Shown here one piece after another: positions 18,781 through 33,900 of a stretch of DNA of 64,000 nt. The first letter of the stretch is position 1, and every line of letters begins with the position of its first letter. The DNA is from Prinia subflava (Eukaryota > Chordata > Aves > Passeriformes > Cisticolidae). The notes below the pieces were generated by a model, which saw nothing but the letters and a program-made list of their open reading frames with translations, searched no databases and had not been told where the DNA came from. Location: assembly GCF_021018805.1 (NCBI RefSeq), contig NC_086253.1, forward strand, positions 12,650,735 through 12,714,734, written 5' to 3'. The position numbers were made by a program, and so were the translations under genes.

Positions 18781-21700
18781 TTTCATATGTTTAGAGATAT
18801 GGTGTTCCCTGAAGGCCCAAACTTAAGTTTTGGATATTTGTCAAAAATAGTCAGCCTTAATCTTGGCCTTTTCAGAACTCCACATGTACGTGCCTTCTGG
18901 ATGATTCAATGTTATGGTTGTTCTGGTGGCTTTTGTTTTCCTAAAATACTATATCTTTATTTTTATACATGGCAAGTGAATATGTGGAGGGCATTTGTTC
19001 TGAAGTGGAAGCAATCCACAGTAAAATCATCTAGAACTCTCTGCATATAAATTTTACAAATTTCCAATCCCTTCTAAAATAAGCATGTTAAACATTCATA
19101 TATTTGCATTGAAAAAGCTAAGCTGATTTTAGAAAAACCAAAATGATTAAATCATAGGCAATTTGTGCTGACCACCCCCTTTTTAGAAAGGGCTTTTTTT
19201 CACATTCTTTGTTTCACCAGAATACAGATTATCTATTTGAAATACATGAACTGAATGGACTTCCCATTGAGGTTAGTGTATTCTAGCATTGTAATAAAGG
19301 TTATGAAAAGATATCCGAGCACCAGCTGGCCTTCCTTTGATCCTCTCCATTCTTGTGATGATACATTTTCACACTTAAGATGATTCCCTTCTACCTCAAA
19401 GGCTCAGAGCTGCTTTGGTCCTTACAAATATTAACTGCAATCACAATGACCTATCTTTCTGGTTCCAGTCATCTGTTTAATATAGAGTGGAAGGTCAGAA
19501 CTACATTAAAAGGGTCTGAAAGGCTTTATTTCAGTATACTGCCCCATGCAGAGCTTCACAAAAAGCTGGCAGACTTGTAGTTCATGCATGCACGCTCCTC
19601 AGCACTGCATTGTGTGCTACTATTAATGGGCTTTTGTAACCTTCCAGGAAAAATTCCCTCACCAAGTGAACAAAACTGTTGTCAGATCTGAACACACATG
19701 TGAATATCAACTACAAAAAGAAAAAAAAATATTTAAACAGTAGGGGTACTGTCTTCAGAAAAAAAGGATGTCTGAGTCACTAGCTTGTGTCTTCACTAGG
19801 CTGTGTTTTAAAGGTAGTTTTTATCTATTTTCTAGGATGGAGATTTAATAGCAGAGGTGGAAACCAACTGTTTAGAGAAGGCAAATTCAATAATAGATGT
19901 CAGTAAGGATTAATGAATAAGGCTATGGACCAGAAAGCACTGTGTGTACCAATACAAAGAAATCTATTTGCAGCACAGTGAAGCACAGGTCACTTTGAAG
20001 TCATTTGCATACTGAATTACCAAATAGCTGCATCTAAGGCACTTCAGTTGTCCTTAGAACACATTTCCCAAGCTATCACATTTTTTCCTTTGAATCTGTC
20101 TATAAAGTTCATGTTTATTTGCTTTCTTTAGTCTTCTTCTCAAGCAGGATCATCTCTACCATGTTTATCTAACATAATACTTCTCAAACAAATTCTTCAA
20201 CTAAAGAAAGCTAAATATCCAAAATCCCAGCACAAACTCCAAAACCTGGAGCCTGGAGAATTTATTAAGTTTTACCACTCTGTTTACCTATATGCCTCTA
20301 CTCTTCTCCTTACTGAGCTTGAATACGTTAACCTCTGGTCTGGATTATGAGGGGTGGGTAAGTGGCATGAAGTGAGCAGCAAGAGTTGAATGCAGCTGTC
20401 CACGTATGAATGGAGCTACCCACAGTGGGGAAGACAATGCAAGGAAAGAAAAAAGTGGATTCCAGAAGCAAATGGCCTATGGGGCCAGTTCCACTTGCTT
20501 CACACTGATTTTGTCTTAAATTTGGCTTGCTCTTGTATATGCCACTTAGATGTTTTGGGAATACTTCATGTGTAGCAATTACTTCCCTGTAAAATTATCA
20601 ACAGGAGTTTAAGTGTATTTGAATTTGCTGAAGAAGCCATGGAAACAAAGCACAAGTGCTCTGTTCTAAAGCCCGACCTCTGAATTCGAGAAAAATCTAG
20701 TAGGCTGGGTTTAAAAAGAGTGTGAGAGAATGCAGATGAAGTGTTAGACCACAAAAACACTGTGCTCAATGGCAACAGGTAATAAATAAGCAGTAAGTCC
20801 TTCCTAGTGAAGTTCTCCTTCCTTATACAACTTTTTCAGTTCTAACTAAACTAAAAAATAAGTCTCAAGCAGAGGACTGAGGGTTTTTTTGGGAGTTATT
20901 TGAACTTAGATGTAATTATATGACGTCTTCTTCTCCTATGTACACACAGTAAACATCCTCCCATAAAAATGGCAGGTTACGCTTTGTACAGATTTAATGC
21001 TCTTTAGTTAAAATAAATGATAAAAACAATCAAAATAAATTAATAAAATAAATCAAAATAACCACAGTAATGCCTTCCAAAGTCAAAACACCAATTTGAC
21101 TTTTTTAATATTGTTCAGGAGTCAAATGACAGATATGTCTGCCCTGAACAAACCCAAATGAAGCCCTGAGTGGTCACCTGCACCTTCTGTAAAAACAAAG
21201 CAATTCAGGTTTGCAAGACAAAGAGCAGCTCTGAGCTGCAGGATAATTATTGCAAGAAATAATAATTAACAGTCTTTCAATTTAACTGGGCCAGGTTGGT
21301 TAACATCATCTTCCCAAAAATCTTAATTTTTTTTAATAGCATGTCATTTACATCAACTCTAATGGCACTACTGCACTGTGTGGCACTGGCCAAAGGACTG
21401 ATGCTTACTCATCCCCCTCAGCACCCTGGCTATGGGTATGTGTGAGCAAGAGCCATGGATGGGTGTCTGCTGCTTGTAAAATACCATTGGCTCAGCACTG
21501 GAGTCACACTTTCCACCTGTTCTTCAAAGCAGGTAGCTGCTCCTCTCCAGCTGTGCCAGGTTTATGGACTATCAAACTGTATTTGCTATTCCCACTCAAA
21601 CATCCTCTTCATTGCTGACCTACAGATTTGGCATGGGTAATTATTAGGATACAGGAAAGATCCTCTTTGAATGTTATTTTCTACTGAGGTCTCCCTGGCA

Positions 21701-23639
21701 AAAGCTCAGGTAATACTAAATTGACATGACAGACTGCATTTGATTTTGGAAACACAACAGCAAAATACATTTTCTTGCAGTCAGGCAGTGATATTCTCAC
21801 TGCAGGGTGGCTGCAGGGATGCGGCTTCTTAATCCAGAACTTTTTACTCCATACATAAAAATTCATTCTCTTACATCTGGCTCCATCCACCTACTAATCT
21901 TCTGAATTTTCTCTCTTGCTCCTTCAAGCCAGCTACAAACAGCAGTTCTTACTGCTCCTTCCCAGTGCTGTAACTCCTTTTTCTGGTTCCAGCTGCACAA
22001 ACTCAGATGGAACAGCTTCCTCCTACCAGTGTTTGCTCTACTTCCTTCTCAAAGATGCCACATTGCAACATGGTGCTTTAACAAACCCTCCACACTGCAA
22101 ACAGCATCCACAGTCTGGTAGCAGTTTTGAGAACTTTCATGTTTCTGGTGTGAAACAACTCTCAGGGAAATACTGCCAAGCAAGGGAATCCTTAATGCAA
22201 CAAGGCACAAAGCACCTGATACTAACCCATGATCTGATTTAATCCATGTTTAAAAGCATCTCAAGTTGCCACTTTGCCTTCATGAGAGTCCTACACATTC
22301 CTCCAGACCTCCAACACACCGTTAGAAGAGCACAAAGGTTGCAACATAATTTGATTTAAACTTATCCTATAATGACCCCTCAAAAGTACAACAGACAAAG
22401 CAAAATCACTGTGGAATCAGAGACAACTAAAAAGTTAGGAGGTTCTTAAATTTCAGATTTGTCCTTTCCAAGCAATAAAATCCTCGTGGGAACAGAGTCA
22501 AATTTCTATTTTCTCTTGGGATAAGTAAATTTAAAAATAGTTTCTGACAAGAGGAAACCTACAGAGCTAGTGACTGGCAGATATCCACATTTTGCCTCAG
22601 GCACCAGTGCAAGGAAAGCAGAGTGAGAGTGAGCATGAGCACACATGGTCAGCGATAGGACTGTAATACCTGGACTGTAGAATGGCACATGGGCAATTCC
22701 ATGTGTGTTCCATGCTTTGGAACTGCAGTGTTCCAAAGCAAAAAATGCAAAAGGCAAAGAATGAGGGCAGAGCTAAGGATTTACATATATAAAGTGTTCC
22801 CTGCTTAATCCATGTGGGACTGTTTTCAGCTGGACTATGTGCTATTTTTATCACACACACCCTGCAAAAAGCTTTTGTGTTTTGACTTCACTGGCTGGAA
22901 AAATAATGTTTTTAAGTTTTCTAGTATATGTACACTACAAGAAAAGAAAAGGGAAAAAAAATCCCAATTTGCTCTCCAATGCAGCTATTTTTTTATCTTG
23001 TCTGTTAATGTAGTAATAAAGTTTTTCATAACATTTAATGACTATTGAAAGAAATGTGTATCTTTTGAGACTCACACAGAGAGTGTATGGGGCTGCCACT
23101 TTGGCTTGAAGGCGTGCTGTGCTCTGGCCAGAAACACTCTCTCATTTAACTGAGGTTGAAAGCAGTTCAGGAAAGTACAGGGACCAAGTAAAGGAAGTAA
23201 GGAAATGAAGCCCGAAATTGTAGTGTATGGTAGCTAACACAACAAGAGATGAAACAACTAGTTTTGAATTCTTGGGGGTCAAAAATTGGTGAGCACCTTA
23301 AAAAGGTAGAAGAATACTGTATTTTCCCAGCTTTCAATTTCCACTGAATGTCATGTATCTGTAGCAAGCAGTTTGAAATGCAGCAACTATTCAAAGCAGC
23401 AAAGCAGAAAAAGCCCTCTAAGCAATGTTTCTATCCTGTAACAGTCTATTTTATTCCATTAATCAGCCCATGTTTTAAACTCATTCAAGTACAAGACAAC
23501 TGTGTATTGATTGTATTTATTTTACAGTGCAGCTCTTCTTGTGATGGCATCCCCTTTAGCACTGTAAAGATAATACCTGGAATAGTTGGAACTGTTGCTG
23601 AAAATCCTTCATAGAAAGACGAAATACATCGAGCAATGT

Positions 23640-24317
23640 AAAACAATTTCCCTTTATTCACAACTTGATCTTAGCTTTCATTGTACAAATAATCTGCTGT
23701 GCAAAATAGTTTATAAAATACTAAAAAAAAGCTTTTATTGTAAAAAAATAAAGTTTCTAGATATACAGTTACTTTGCACTATCACAAAGATTGCCCAGTA
23801 TTTAACATGTAAATTTAATGTCACAATACTCAGGTCCTGTAAACCGATGTCCCTACTGGTAAGAAAGCCACTACTGAAACTCAGGTTCACTAGGGATTGG
23901 TTAAGCATTTTCCTCCTGCCATATCTACACCCTTACAGCTCTGATGACTCATACTTGGAAGTGCATCCCTATCATGAACTTAGACACTGGCCATCCTTCC
24001 CTCCATTATCAGCTAAAAAATTCCAAGTTCAATGGTAAGTTTAGTCAGTGGCAAATTTTAGTAAATCACGGCAATACCACAGGAGCTACACAGTGCAGTC
24101 ACAGAACAACAGATGTCCCCAACAGTGCATTTAAACTTTGCCGAGAAGCAGTGTAAATAAAGGCAGCCTACACATGGTTCTGGGAATGAGCACTCAGATT
24201 CCTGTCGGTGTCCCAGCTACCCCGCTTCAAAACTCTGATCTCTCTTTGCTGCAGTGCAATTGCAACCAGGTTAGCAAGAAACGCCTCTGAGTCGTTTTGG
24301 TGCAGTCAGCTGAGCCC
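23640..24317 (-). other. ZBTB49: ZBTB49 3' UTR with candidate poly(A) signals
   Basis: No open coding extension follows the stop. Reverse-strand AATAAA hexamers at 23739-23734 and 23658-23653 are the nearest good poly(A) signals; which one is used cannot be told. Confidence 0.55.
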
Positions 24318-24982
24318 TCACTGCTCCAGTTCGCTCTCGTTTTGCAAGGTCTTCATGGCCAGGCCCCAGAGGGTCATGCTGGAGAAGAAGGGGCCCTCGT
24401 TGCCCTTGTAGGCGGCGGAGGAGGCCCGGCTGCCCAGGGGCTCGCTGCAGTGCCCGTCCAGGCCGGCCACGGAGGAGCGGATCAAGGGAATGCCCTCGGC
24501 CTGCAAGGGCTCCTCTGCTGAGGACACGTCCACGTCCGTGTAGGCGTACGGCGGGGGCGGGCTCTGCTGGCCTTTCAGCAGCTTAGCAGCATCCACGCCC
24601 AGTTTCTCCGCGTTTGCCGAGTCGTGGTGCTGGATCATGGAGCGCAGCTTACAGTAAGAATCCGCCGCACTGTCAAACTCAGCGGCGTTTCCAGCTGGAT
24701 GAAGGGGGAATTTAACAGACACTGGTAGCAATGTGACAGACATTTCCGGGCCAAAGGAGTCCGAACTCTGGGACTTGTCGAGGTCGGAGGTCTCAATGCC
24801 TTGGGTGAGCTCCTCGAGGGCGCTGGGCCCCTCCTCAGAGGCCTTGCAGTGCATCTTCCTGTGGCGCCGCAGCACGGCCGAGCGCGTGAAGCACTTGTGA
24901 CACGTCTCACACGTGTAGGGCTTCTCCCCCGTGTGCGTCCTCACGTGCCTGCGCAGGTCACCGGAGCCTGCGAAACACTTCC
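24318..24982 (-). CDS. ZBTB49: ZBTB49 last exon, fingers 6-7 and tail
   Basis: Residues 538-758 and the TGA stop at 24318-24320. Holds H550/H554 of finger 6, finger 7 (C562, C565, H578, H582) and a Ser/Pro-rich tail. Markedly GC-richer than the flanking sequence. Confidence 0.96.
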
Positions 24983-27900
24983 CTACGAGACACAAGTGAC
25001 ACATCCAGATACTGGGCTCAACACGAGTGAATAAACATGTTTTAATTACAGAAACTCTCAAGCGATAAGGTACCATATGTCCCATTATTTATCTAGAACA
25101 GGTTCAAACAAGTTCCGTCTATTTTTACAATTCCATTAACTTGTTTCTTCTTCTTGATCTGATTTTCTAACTTGTGTTTCAAAATGAATGGGTTTAGCTT
25201 TTGTCTCCAGAGACAGGAATGTCCATTAGTGCTTGAAAGCTGTGAGTGCTCTCAGTTTGTTTCAATCTTCATGGAGAAAAAAAAAAGAAAATTAAACTAT
25301 CAATTTAATTTGTCTGTCTGGAAAAAGAGTATGCTGATAAGATTCTAAATATATTCTTCCAGTGAGAGCTGCATCATAGAAAGAAATGGTTTGTTCATTA
25401 CCAAGGAACTACTCTGAAAGTGCTGACAAAGTTAGTTTTTTTGTTAATTTTAGGCTAACATAATGCAGCAGTCCTTTTTTATATTCTAGCTAGAGAATGT
25501 GTGAGACCTGTAATTTTTTATTGCTGTAAATACTAGAATACAGAAGAATACTCAACTGCTTGTCTATCTTCAAAGCTACAGACTCAAATAAGCTCAATCA
25601 CCATACAGCTAAGAAAAGAGTGAGGCTGAACCAAGGCAAAGTGTAGAAGAACAAACAGAAAAAGAGAATTATTCTCCAGAATTGCCACATGACTCAGACA
25701 CCTCACATTCTTTAAAACAGCAGAAGTAAGCTTGTGATTTTTATCTCATTTATTTTGCGAGGACCTATACCAACTAAAACGAACCATATTAACTGACTGC
25801 CCAATAAAACTGCAGCCTCAATTTTCAGCAGCATACTTTTTATTTTGCTGCACAGATTTCTTTTCAGAACAACCATTAAACAGTAATGAGAAGATTAAAA
25901 ATTATTGGAGTAATACACCTGGATTTTTTGCATAGTGGGAATGATTTCTTAATGCTTCATCAGATCCTCTTTGCACAATTTTTGCCTTTTCAGAGTAAGA
26001 TGACTTGGCTAAAATCAAAAATATTCAAAAGACCACTGCAAGACAAATGAAAAGAAACCTGTTTCATGACAACAACAGAACTGATTGTTTTTACTTTCGT
26101 ATCCTGTGTATCTATTTCCTCATTCAGATGCAAGGCCTCTTGATAATATTGGCTTTTTCTTGTGCCTTAAGACAGTGCAAATAAAATCAATTACAGCTGA
26201 ACATATGAGACTATCCTCTCCCAAAGCTGATTCCTCAGAACATGAATGAGATTCTGTCAAAACAGCACATAATGGCAAAAAAAAAAAAAAAATACTATGC
26301 AGGATGTTAAGTAACCTATGAGATCAGGATGGACTTGATCAAAAGTAATTTTCAGACCTCCTGGCAGTATCGTCTATCTAATAGATTTTGAAAATGGGTG
26401 TTCTGAAATAGTGATCAAGTTTTGATTTTATTCCAGAGGCTGAAGCAAAGTAACAAAAAGTTATTATCAAACTCTGTGGGTGAATGGAGTTAAAATCAAA
26501 CGGTATGCAATTGGAAAAAAAAGAAAAGACCCTATCAATAGTCAAGTGATGTCAAACCTAACTTTCCATCAGAGAGGACTATTCTGAAAATAAATCTATT
26601 TCGGAGGCAGCTACTGTGAGCAGCTCTTAGCAAACTGGTTACCAAACACATAAAATGTAGATTCCTCTTACTTCCTTTCCCTAATTTTCGACTGAAACTC
26701 TCTTTTAAACTTATGAGAAATAAAGGAGTTCATTACCAAATGAAAGACTATGAAGCATGCAAGACAGAAAATTTTGCGACTGACTTTCACAACATGGTAT
26801 TTCAGCTTAAACCACTTTTGATTAATTTTTATTCTGCTGACAAAGGAACTTTTACTCATCATTTGAAAAGCAAAGACACAACCAAGCGATGCACAGTGAA
26901 CCTCACCACAGGCTGAGCAGCTGTATGGTCTCTCTCCAGTGTGCCTTATCCTGTGCTTTACCAGCTTCCGTTGCATGTTAAAAGACTTCCCGCATTCATC
27001 ACAGGTGAATACTTTATCTGCTGTATGGGTCTTTTTGTGCTCCTTTAAATTACTGAAGTTACTGAAACCTAGAAAAATACGACAGACTCTGAGATTAAAA
27101 TGACTCCTCACTTTTCAGTCAAAAAACCCGAGGCAGAAAACTTTGGTTGTTACACACCTCTGCCACAGATATCACACAGGTGAGGTTTTTCTCCAGAATG
27201 AATAATTATGTGACGCTGAACATCACCAGAGGCAGCAAATCTGTAACACAACACAGAAACCCAATTAATGTCTTTATAAAGCCTTTATTTCCCTAAACTA
27301 TCATGTGGAAATTGGCTTGAATGAATGCCTGATGTTCTGAATGAAGACTACGACCTAAAACACTGATAAATTGATGCAATTAAGAAAACAGTTTTAAACT
27401 GACAATGTCCAAATAAATTTATGCTAGGAAAAAAACCTTCAAAAAACATTTTTACCATTAATATTACTAATTCATTCTGCATTTTATGCTATTCCTGCAT
27501 TAGTGTATTTTATGTCACGTTAGCTAGCAGAATTAATTTACGTTTTGCTTAAATTTGTCAAATTTCCCATAATTCAGAATTCCATAAAATGTAAATATAT
27601 ATATATATATATCACCAAATAATGAAAAAAATGTGAGTGAAAGGTACAAATCTGCATGATTTATTGTGACTCACACTGCTCAAAATACACACAACAATAT
27701 ACAACACAATACATTTAACACAACAAAAGACACTCAATGCTATTATCTATATACTAATACACAAAAAATTTAAACCACAAGCTCTGGAGACATGATTATC
27801 TTACTCACAACAAGTCAATTGCAAACATTTATGTATTTTAATCCCATAACCACACAGTTAAACCCAGCATCTTCTAAACAAAATTGAGCAGCATGCTGCC

Positions 27901-30900
27901 TTAGCCCTTGGCCTGTAGTTTATAATCAAGATGAGTAGAAAACATGAACAAATTGTTTAATGTTACCTTTACTAAGGTGAACAACTCTACTCACCTTTTG
28001 CCACAGATTTCACAAATGTACGGCTTCTCACCAGAATGTCGACGTAAATGTGTCTGGAGATTTCCTGCCTGAAGGGAGAGCAATTTAAGCATTTAAATTC
28101 AGCTTGCCTGTTGGTGTATACAGATTAAAAAAACCAATGATGGGAATTATGAGACTGGCTTTTTATTGCTGCTTCTAAGGCAGTGAAGACTACAAAGCAT
28201 GTATGAACTCAAGCATTATCTAGTAAAGACAATCATGTCCTTCAGCGTCAAATTGTTTTTGTATGCAATTATCCATTGACAAGAAGAGAAATAGGGAAAA
28301 AAATAAAAACAAGAAGCCTGAAATCAAATGCTAAGAGAAAAGAAACACCTATAATTGAAAGCAGATCCAATTATAAATGAAATAGAATGCACTGAAAAAG
28401 AAAACTTACTAACTAGCAATATGGTTCATGTTAGTCTCACTTTCCCTGTTCTACAAATAAAATATTGTTACACAAGGATGTCTGAATTCATCTACCAGGC
28501 AGTTAAAAGAATAGGGTGAGCATTTTTCTATCCATAAAATACTCAGATGCTCCAAACTTGCCACCAACAGGCAAGCTGAACTTATTCACTCATACCAAAA
28601 TAAAACAGAACAGGAAGTACAGAAAAGAACAAATGGGACTACTGCTAACAATTTTATTGCATAGCTTTCCTCTCTCAATCCTCTAAAAATCATGCTAGTC
28701 TAGCCAGCAAACCAGACAATGACTAGATAAAAGCCTCTTACTGAGTCCAACTTTTTTGAAATATTTTAAAACCACTGGTCCTTGTGAATGGCTACTCCAC
28801 TGAGTCCAGTTCTCAAACCACAAGACACACCTTGTAGATGAGCTGCAGATGTTCCACACATTGTGCACACCTCCAGAGTCAGTTTTTAAACCTTTTTGTC
28901 TGATAATTGCCTCGTTTTTATTTAACTAAGGAAACATCAAGTCCTTTACATCAGGAAAGAAAATCTGGGATGCAAAGATTATCATGTCCTCATCAATCAC
29001 AGCAAGATAACAAAAATAAGACCCAGACTAATTCCTTCTGACTCATTTAGACAATAAATTACCTGTTATGATCTATCACTGTCATCAGACCTTATAATAT
29101 ACCAGAACTGAAGTACTGCAGACACACACAAATCAAATGGATCAGTGTTTGAACCCTGAATCAGCTTTCTTTAATCCCTGTAAATTTTTTCAGACAAAAA
29201 AATGTGTGACTGAACAACTGTTTTCTAAGGTCAAACTTTCTAACACTGAAATCCACTCAAAGAGAGGCATTAGGTACTTATTTCCGGGGAAGAAGATGAA
29301 CTATGGAATAACTTTTGCTTTTCAAAGACAAGGGATTTTATGCCACAGTGCATTTTAGGAAAACACATAGAAGAAAAGACAGAACCTTTACTTCTATCCA
29401 TGTCACAAACAAACCCTATAATGGGCTTTTGAAAGTTATTCCAGATAAAGACAGCGGGTGAATTTGAAGTGTAACAACTATTTTGAAATAGTTCCCACAA
29501 AGGCATATTAAGTAAGAATAAAAACATTTTACAGAAAGCAGCAAGTAGATCCATTTCTTTATTACAAGCCTATGTCCTTTCCTTCTAATGAGGGCAAAGC
29601 TTATTACTAACTGTGCTAAGACAAAAAACAGTAAAAAAATCATTAACTTGTATTCCTTCTTAGCTTTAAAGCTGTCACACAACCTTGGTTAAAGCATCAC
29701 ATGCCATCCCTGTGAAAAAAAACCTAAGGGACTTCTGCTTTTCAGTGCAAGAAAAAAAAATGTTCAGAAGAATCCTCTAAATGGTGGCATAGACCTCCTC
29801 ACAAATTTAGAGACCAGAGAGATACAGCAGACTTAGTCCTTCTGTAAATGGCAAGCATTCAAAATGATGCAACTTATGCACATGGACTCCAAAAAGAATC
29901 TCTGCAGGAGGAGGTAAAACACAATATCCTGGATCACCAGCCACAGAGGGCTCACATCTTACAAGCAGTAAGGGAAGATGCAGGCTTGGAAGTTAAAAAG
30001 GAATGGTTTCCTCAAAAAATCAAAGACTTTTAGGGCTGTTTGTTCCCAACTATGAGTTCCCACATCAATTTCCCCTACTTCTTTCACTTTCTGCTCCACA
30101 TTCCAACACACAGCACATCAGCTACACTGAGCAGGAGCAGACATCCCTCCAGGCCCAACAGCTGCACTGTCTCAAAAGCACAGAACATGAAGACTTAAAT
30201 AAGGAAAAGTGTTTCTATTTCTGTGCCTGCAGACGGAGAAGATAAAGGAGAAGATCGGAGATGGTATTTTAAGCAAAAAGTAGATAGTAATTACCCTTGC
30301 ATTTTACTTTCTGATAAGTAGAATCTTACTTATTTGCAGGATTCAAACCCAAGTACCTCAGCAACAAACAAGACCCCTTTAGGAGCAGAGAAAGAACTGC
30401 AGCACAGAGGCTGAATGCTCTGGCTCCTATGCTGATGTGTAGGGAGTGCCCATGAGGATTTCTCTACCTGCACTTTCAGACAAGTGAGGTAACATGGAGC
30501 AAAGAGAGGCTGTTTGGGAGGGTTTAATTAAAAGGCAGAAATTTCCAGCTTTGTCAGGGGTTTTGTTTGTTTCTGTAATTAAAGAGTAAAGCATATTTCA
30601 TATTTCATGTCATGCCTGTCATGCCCTCTGTATGACACTTTCCCCCCTCTTCCCCCTCTGTAGTACTACAGAATATCACTCTATATGCCAAAAGTCCTTA
30701 TAATGGCATATGAAATATCCATGTTTTTCTTTTAATAACTAGAAGTTCAGCCATCAAAGTGAACAAAAATGCTCTTCTTTGCCTAAAAAGCATGCCCAGT
30801 TCTGCTGAAAATTGCCCAATAAGCACAATGAAACAATATTGTTCACTGGATGCAGTCTTATATTCATATTTACCAACGAGGTGGAGACATAAAGGCATCA

Positions 30901-33900
30901 GATTCATGGGTCAAACAAGGCCCACTGGTGGCTGTGAAACTGAAGCAAGAGCAGCCCAACCAGTGGTGGGTGGGCAGGCAAAAAGCACATAACTCTAATT
31001 CTTAAACCAGGTACCATAAGAAATGCCAAAGCTATTTGACAATAATTATGTAATCTTAGTATAAAAATAGGCACCTGTTTATTTTCTGCTGTACTTACAT
31101 GTGCACATCTCAACCACAAAATCAGAAAGGAAACAGACATTTTGGAAATGTCAGACAACTGGGCACCAAATTTGTAGAAATACAAACTAATTGTTGTACC
31201 CAGAACGGGAAGTAAACACTGGAGGGCAAATAAAGCAGCTAAAGCTTAGGCCCTGTATGTAAGTATGGAATTTCTCAAAAAAGTTTTTTTAAATCATAGC
31301 TGAGTTGTCACTTCAGAGAGGCAGTTCTCACTGGAAGAAACTGAGCCCTGTTATATGGATACAAATTCTTTTTATCTGACTCAAATCTACTCAATAATTT
31401 ATGCCATTTAAGAAGACAAAACTGTACTGTGAATACAACATTATATAAAACTTTTTTCAGACACTGTAAAAATGCTATTCACAACATACCTCTAGACATA
31501 AAGCAAAAGAACAGTTTGGAAATGAATGTTCTTTGTATTTTAAATATAGCTGTGGCACTGTATACTTAAACATTCATTTGAAGGTAAAATACATAACACA
31601 TCTACTGAGAGCAGACAGAATCAAAGACATAGAATGCATCAAAGAAACCTGAAACATTCAACACGTTATTTTCAAATAAGACATTTAAATAATTTATTCC
31701 TAAAGAGAATTCTGTCTTTGAACAAAAAAAAAAATCTAATCTTAAACCCAAGATTTTTAGAATTAACACAGAGATGCATTTCAAGTGTAAATATATAAAA
31801 TATTCCCACCTGTGAGAAGTGTTTCCCACAAATGTTACATTCAAAAGGTTTCTCACCTAAAAGAAGAAACAGAACATAGAACTTCTAATAGTTGCAGTAG
31901 AACAGAAATGCTTAAAATTGGTACACTTCCTTTTAAGACATATAATGTAGGAGTAAAAAATATCCTCAAAAGGACACTTACCCATGTATTTAAGGGGAAA
32001 TTCGAGAGGGAAATACAGCTTCTACCACTAAGTTTGTAAGGCAGACTTGCTCAGAATTTGTTTCAAAACAACTAGAAGAGTTTTGATATGAATGGGTGCA
32101 GATTTTAATCTTTTAAAAATACTTTTGATTCAAAATGAAAGGAGTATCATATCATCAGGAAGAACAGAACAGATGACAAGGTCCAACAACAACAGTGATG
32201 GGAAGGGCACCTGTTTTTTCACTTGCACAGACACACATTCTTAAAAAGAAGGAGAATGAAGGGAAGCTAACCTGGAAGAATTGTGTTTTCTGATTTTAAT
32301 GTCTGCCATATATCTCTGCTCAGCACATAGCCATTCACTTCCAGAAAATATCTATTTGCTTCAAATTCTCATCCTACACAGAAGTACCTGAAGATTACTC
32401 AAGTATTTTGCTCCAAAATTCTGAATTTATACATGTAAAACTGTTATCCTTGAATCTCCAGAAACAGATTAGCAGCTTTAGCAAAAACTAGTGCAACCCA
32501 CTTTAGCTTTTCAAAATAAACTTGATTCTTGACTTTCAATCTAGAATGTGATTGTACAACAACTCAATTCTCTTGCTGTTAATTTAAGACAAATATTTTT
32601 GGAATAACTTTTTGTCCTCTGTAGTATTTCATAAAGGTGTTTTTTTAATTCCCCCTGCTTAGCTCCTCATTTTCCAGTTTTTACACTGTTGATAAAATTT
32701 TATGTGCATCTTTTAGAATTTTGGAAACAAAAATGATGCTCGAATACCATTGATTCAATGACAGTCACACTTATCATGATCTTTCGTAAGTCTAACTGCA
32801 CGTTTAAAGGACATTTATAATCTGTCCCACATGTGCAGGGCAGCAAAACCAGTGTAAATCCATGTGATTTTGAAAACAGAGTATTTCCAAAGGGAAAAAG
32901 AGATCTTACGCTGTGTTTCATCTTGGTCATGATTAAAAAAACCTGTCTAAATATTTTTATTTACTTCTTTAATTTTATTTTTCCTGACTTTATAGAACAC
33001 CTCTTGGCTTCTCTTCCATTAAGTATTCTCCACATGAATATTTTTCCTCCATCCTTGGAAATGTTACAAGCAACATCTACCATATCCAGGTGTGCAAATT
33101 CCATTTTCCTTTCCTCCTGCCAAATACAGATGAAGTTCTTCCAACATATTTTAGGATCAAGGACTCAATGCAATTCTCTTTAGATTTTAAAACACAGAGT
33201 AAACATACAGTTATGTTACTTCACAGATTGCAACCTTGCAGTTAGTCTGACAGCTTGAGGCATTACCTACTTTGTCTACTTAATGAAGAATGGAAATCCG
33301 TCTGTTTTAAAAAAGCTTTCCTTCAATTAAAGATAAAAAATTATGAAACCAGTAAATCAGCTGTAAAGTCACTCAACTATAAAGTGCACTTGATTTCATT
33401 ATGGCTTTAAACTTGCAAAACACTAAAAATTCTGATACTGATACACAACACAAATATAAACAAAACCAACATGAAGCCAGATCTGTAACAACTGGGAAGG
33501 ATTCTGAAAGCCATAAAAGCATCGAGATAATAGGAAATGGGAGGATAAAAAACACTGCAAAGGAATTTTTACAGAAATTACCTATATAAAAAAAAAAAAA
33601 AGTTACTGGAGACCTAAGAATAGAATCTGAACAGGAATCCACTCTGAAATAACTAGAGGGAAGGAACTGGAGGCTCCAATTTCTCTAAACTATTATTGTA
33701 GGCTGCTTGCAGCCTCATTTTGTACCCATGTACAAAGAATTGGAGGTTTTCCCCCAAGATAAAGATATAACAATTGTGGGGTTTTTTCTTTTTTTTTTTT
33801 AAAGAAATATCAAATTACTTTTTGGAGAACAATTTTGCACTTGCATAGAATTCCAAACCACTGGGCTTATCAAGCAACCTACTGCTAAGAAGCAATTAGC

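Larger units (their letters stand above)
6461..23600. other. Intergenic region between NSG1 and ZBTB49
   Basis: About 17 kb with no recognisable protein-coding exon on either strand; all open frames are short and without family resemblance. Contents: a possible MIR-like relic (9186-9330), a CR1 fragment (11871-12121), a GC-rich island with a CCATC array (15955-16280), a GA-rich tract (18022-18069), a 15-base duplication (18751-18780), an A/T-rich AAATA run (21005-21060) and poly-A tracts. Confidence 0.75.

Noticed and set aside
24801..25034. Open frames opposite or shifted from the ZBTB49 last exon
   Set aside because: Shadows of the GC-rich zinc-finger coding sequence.
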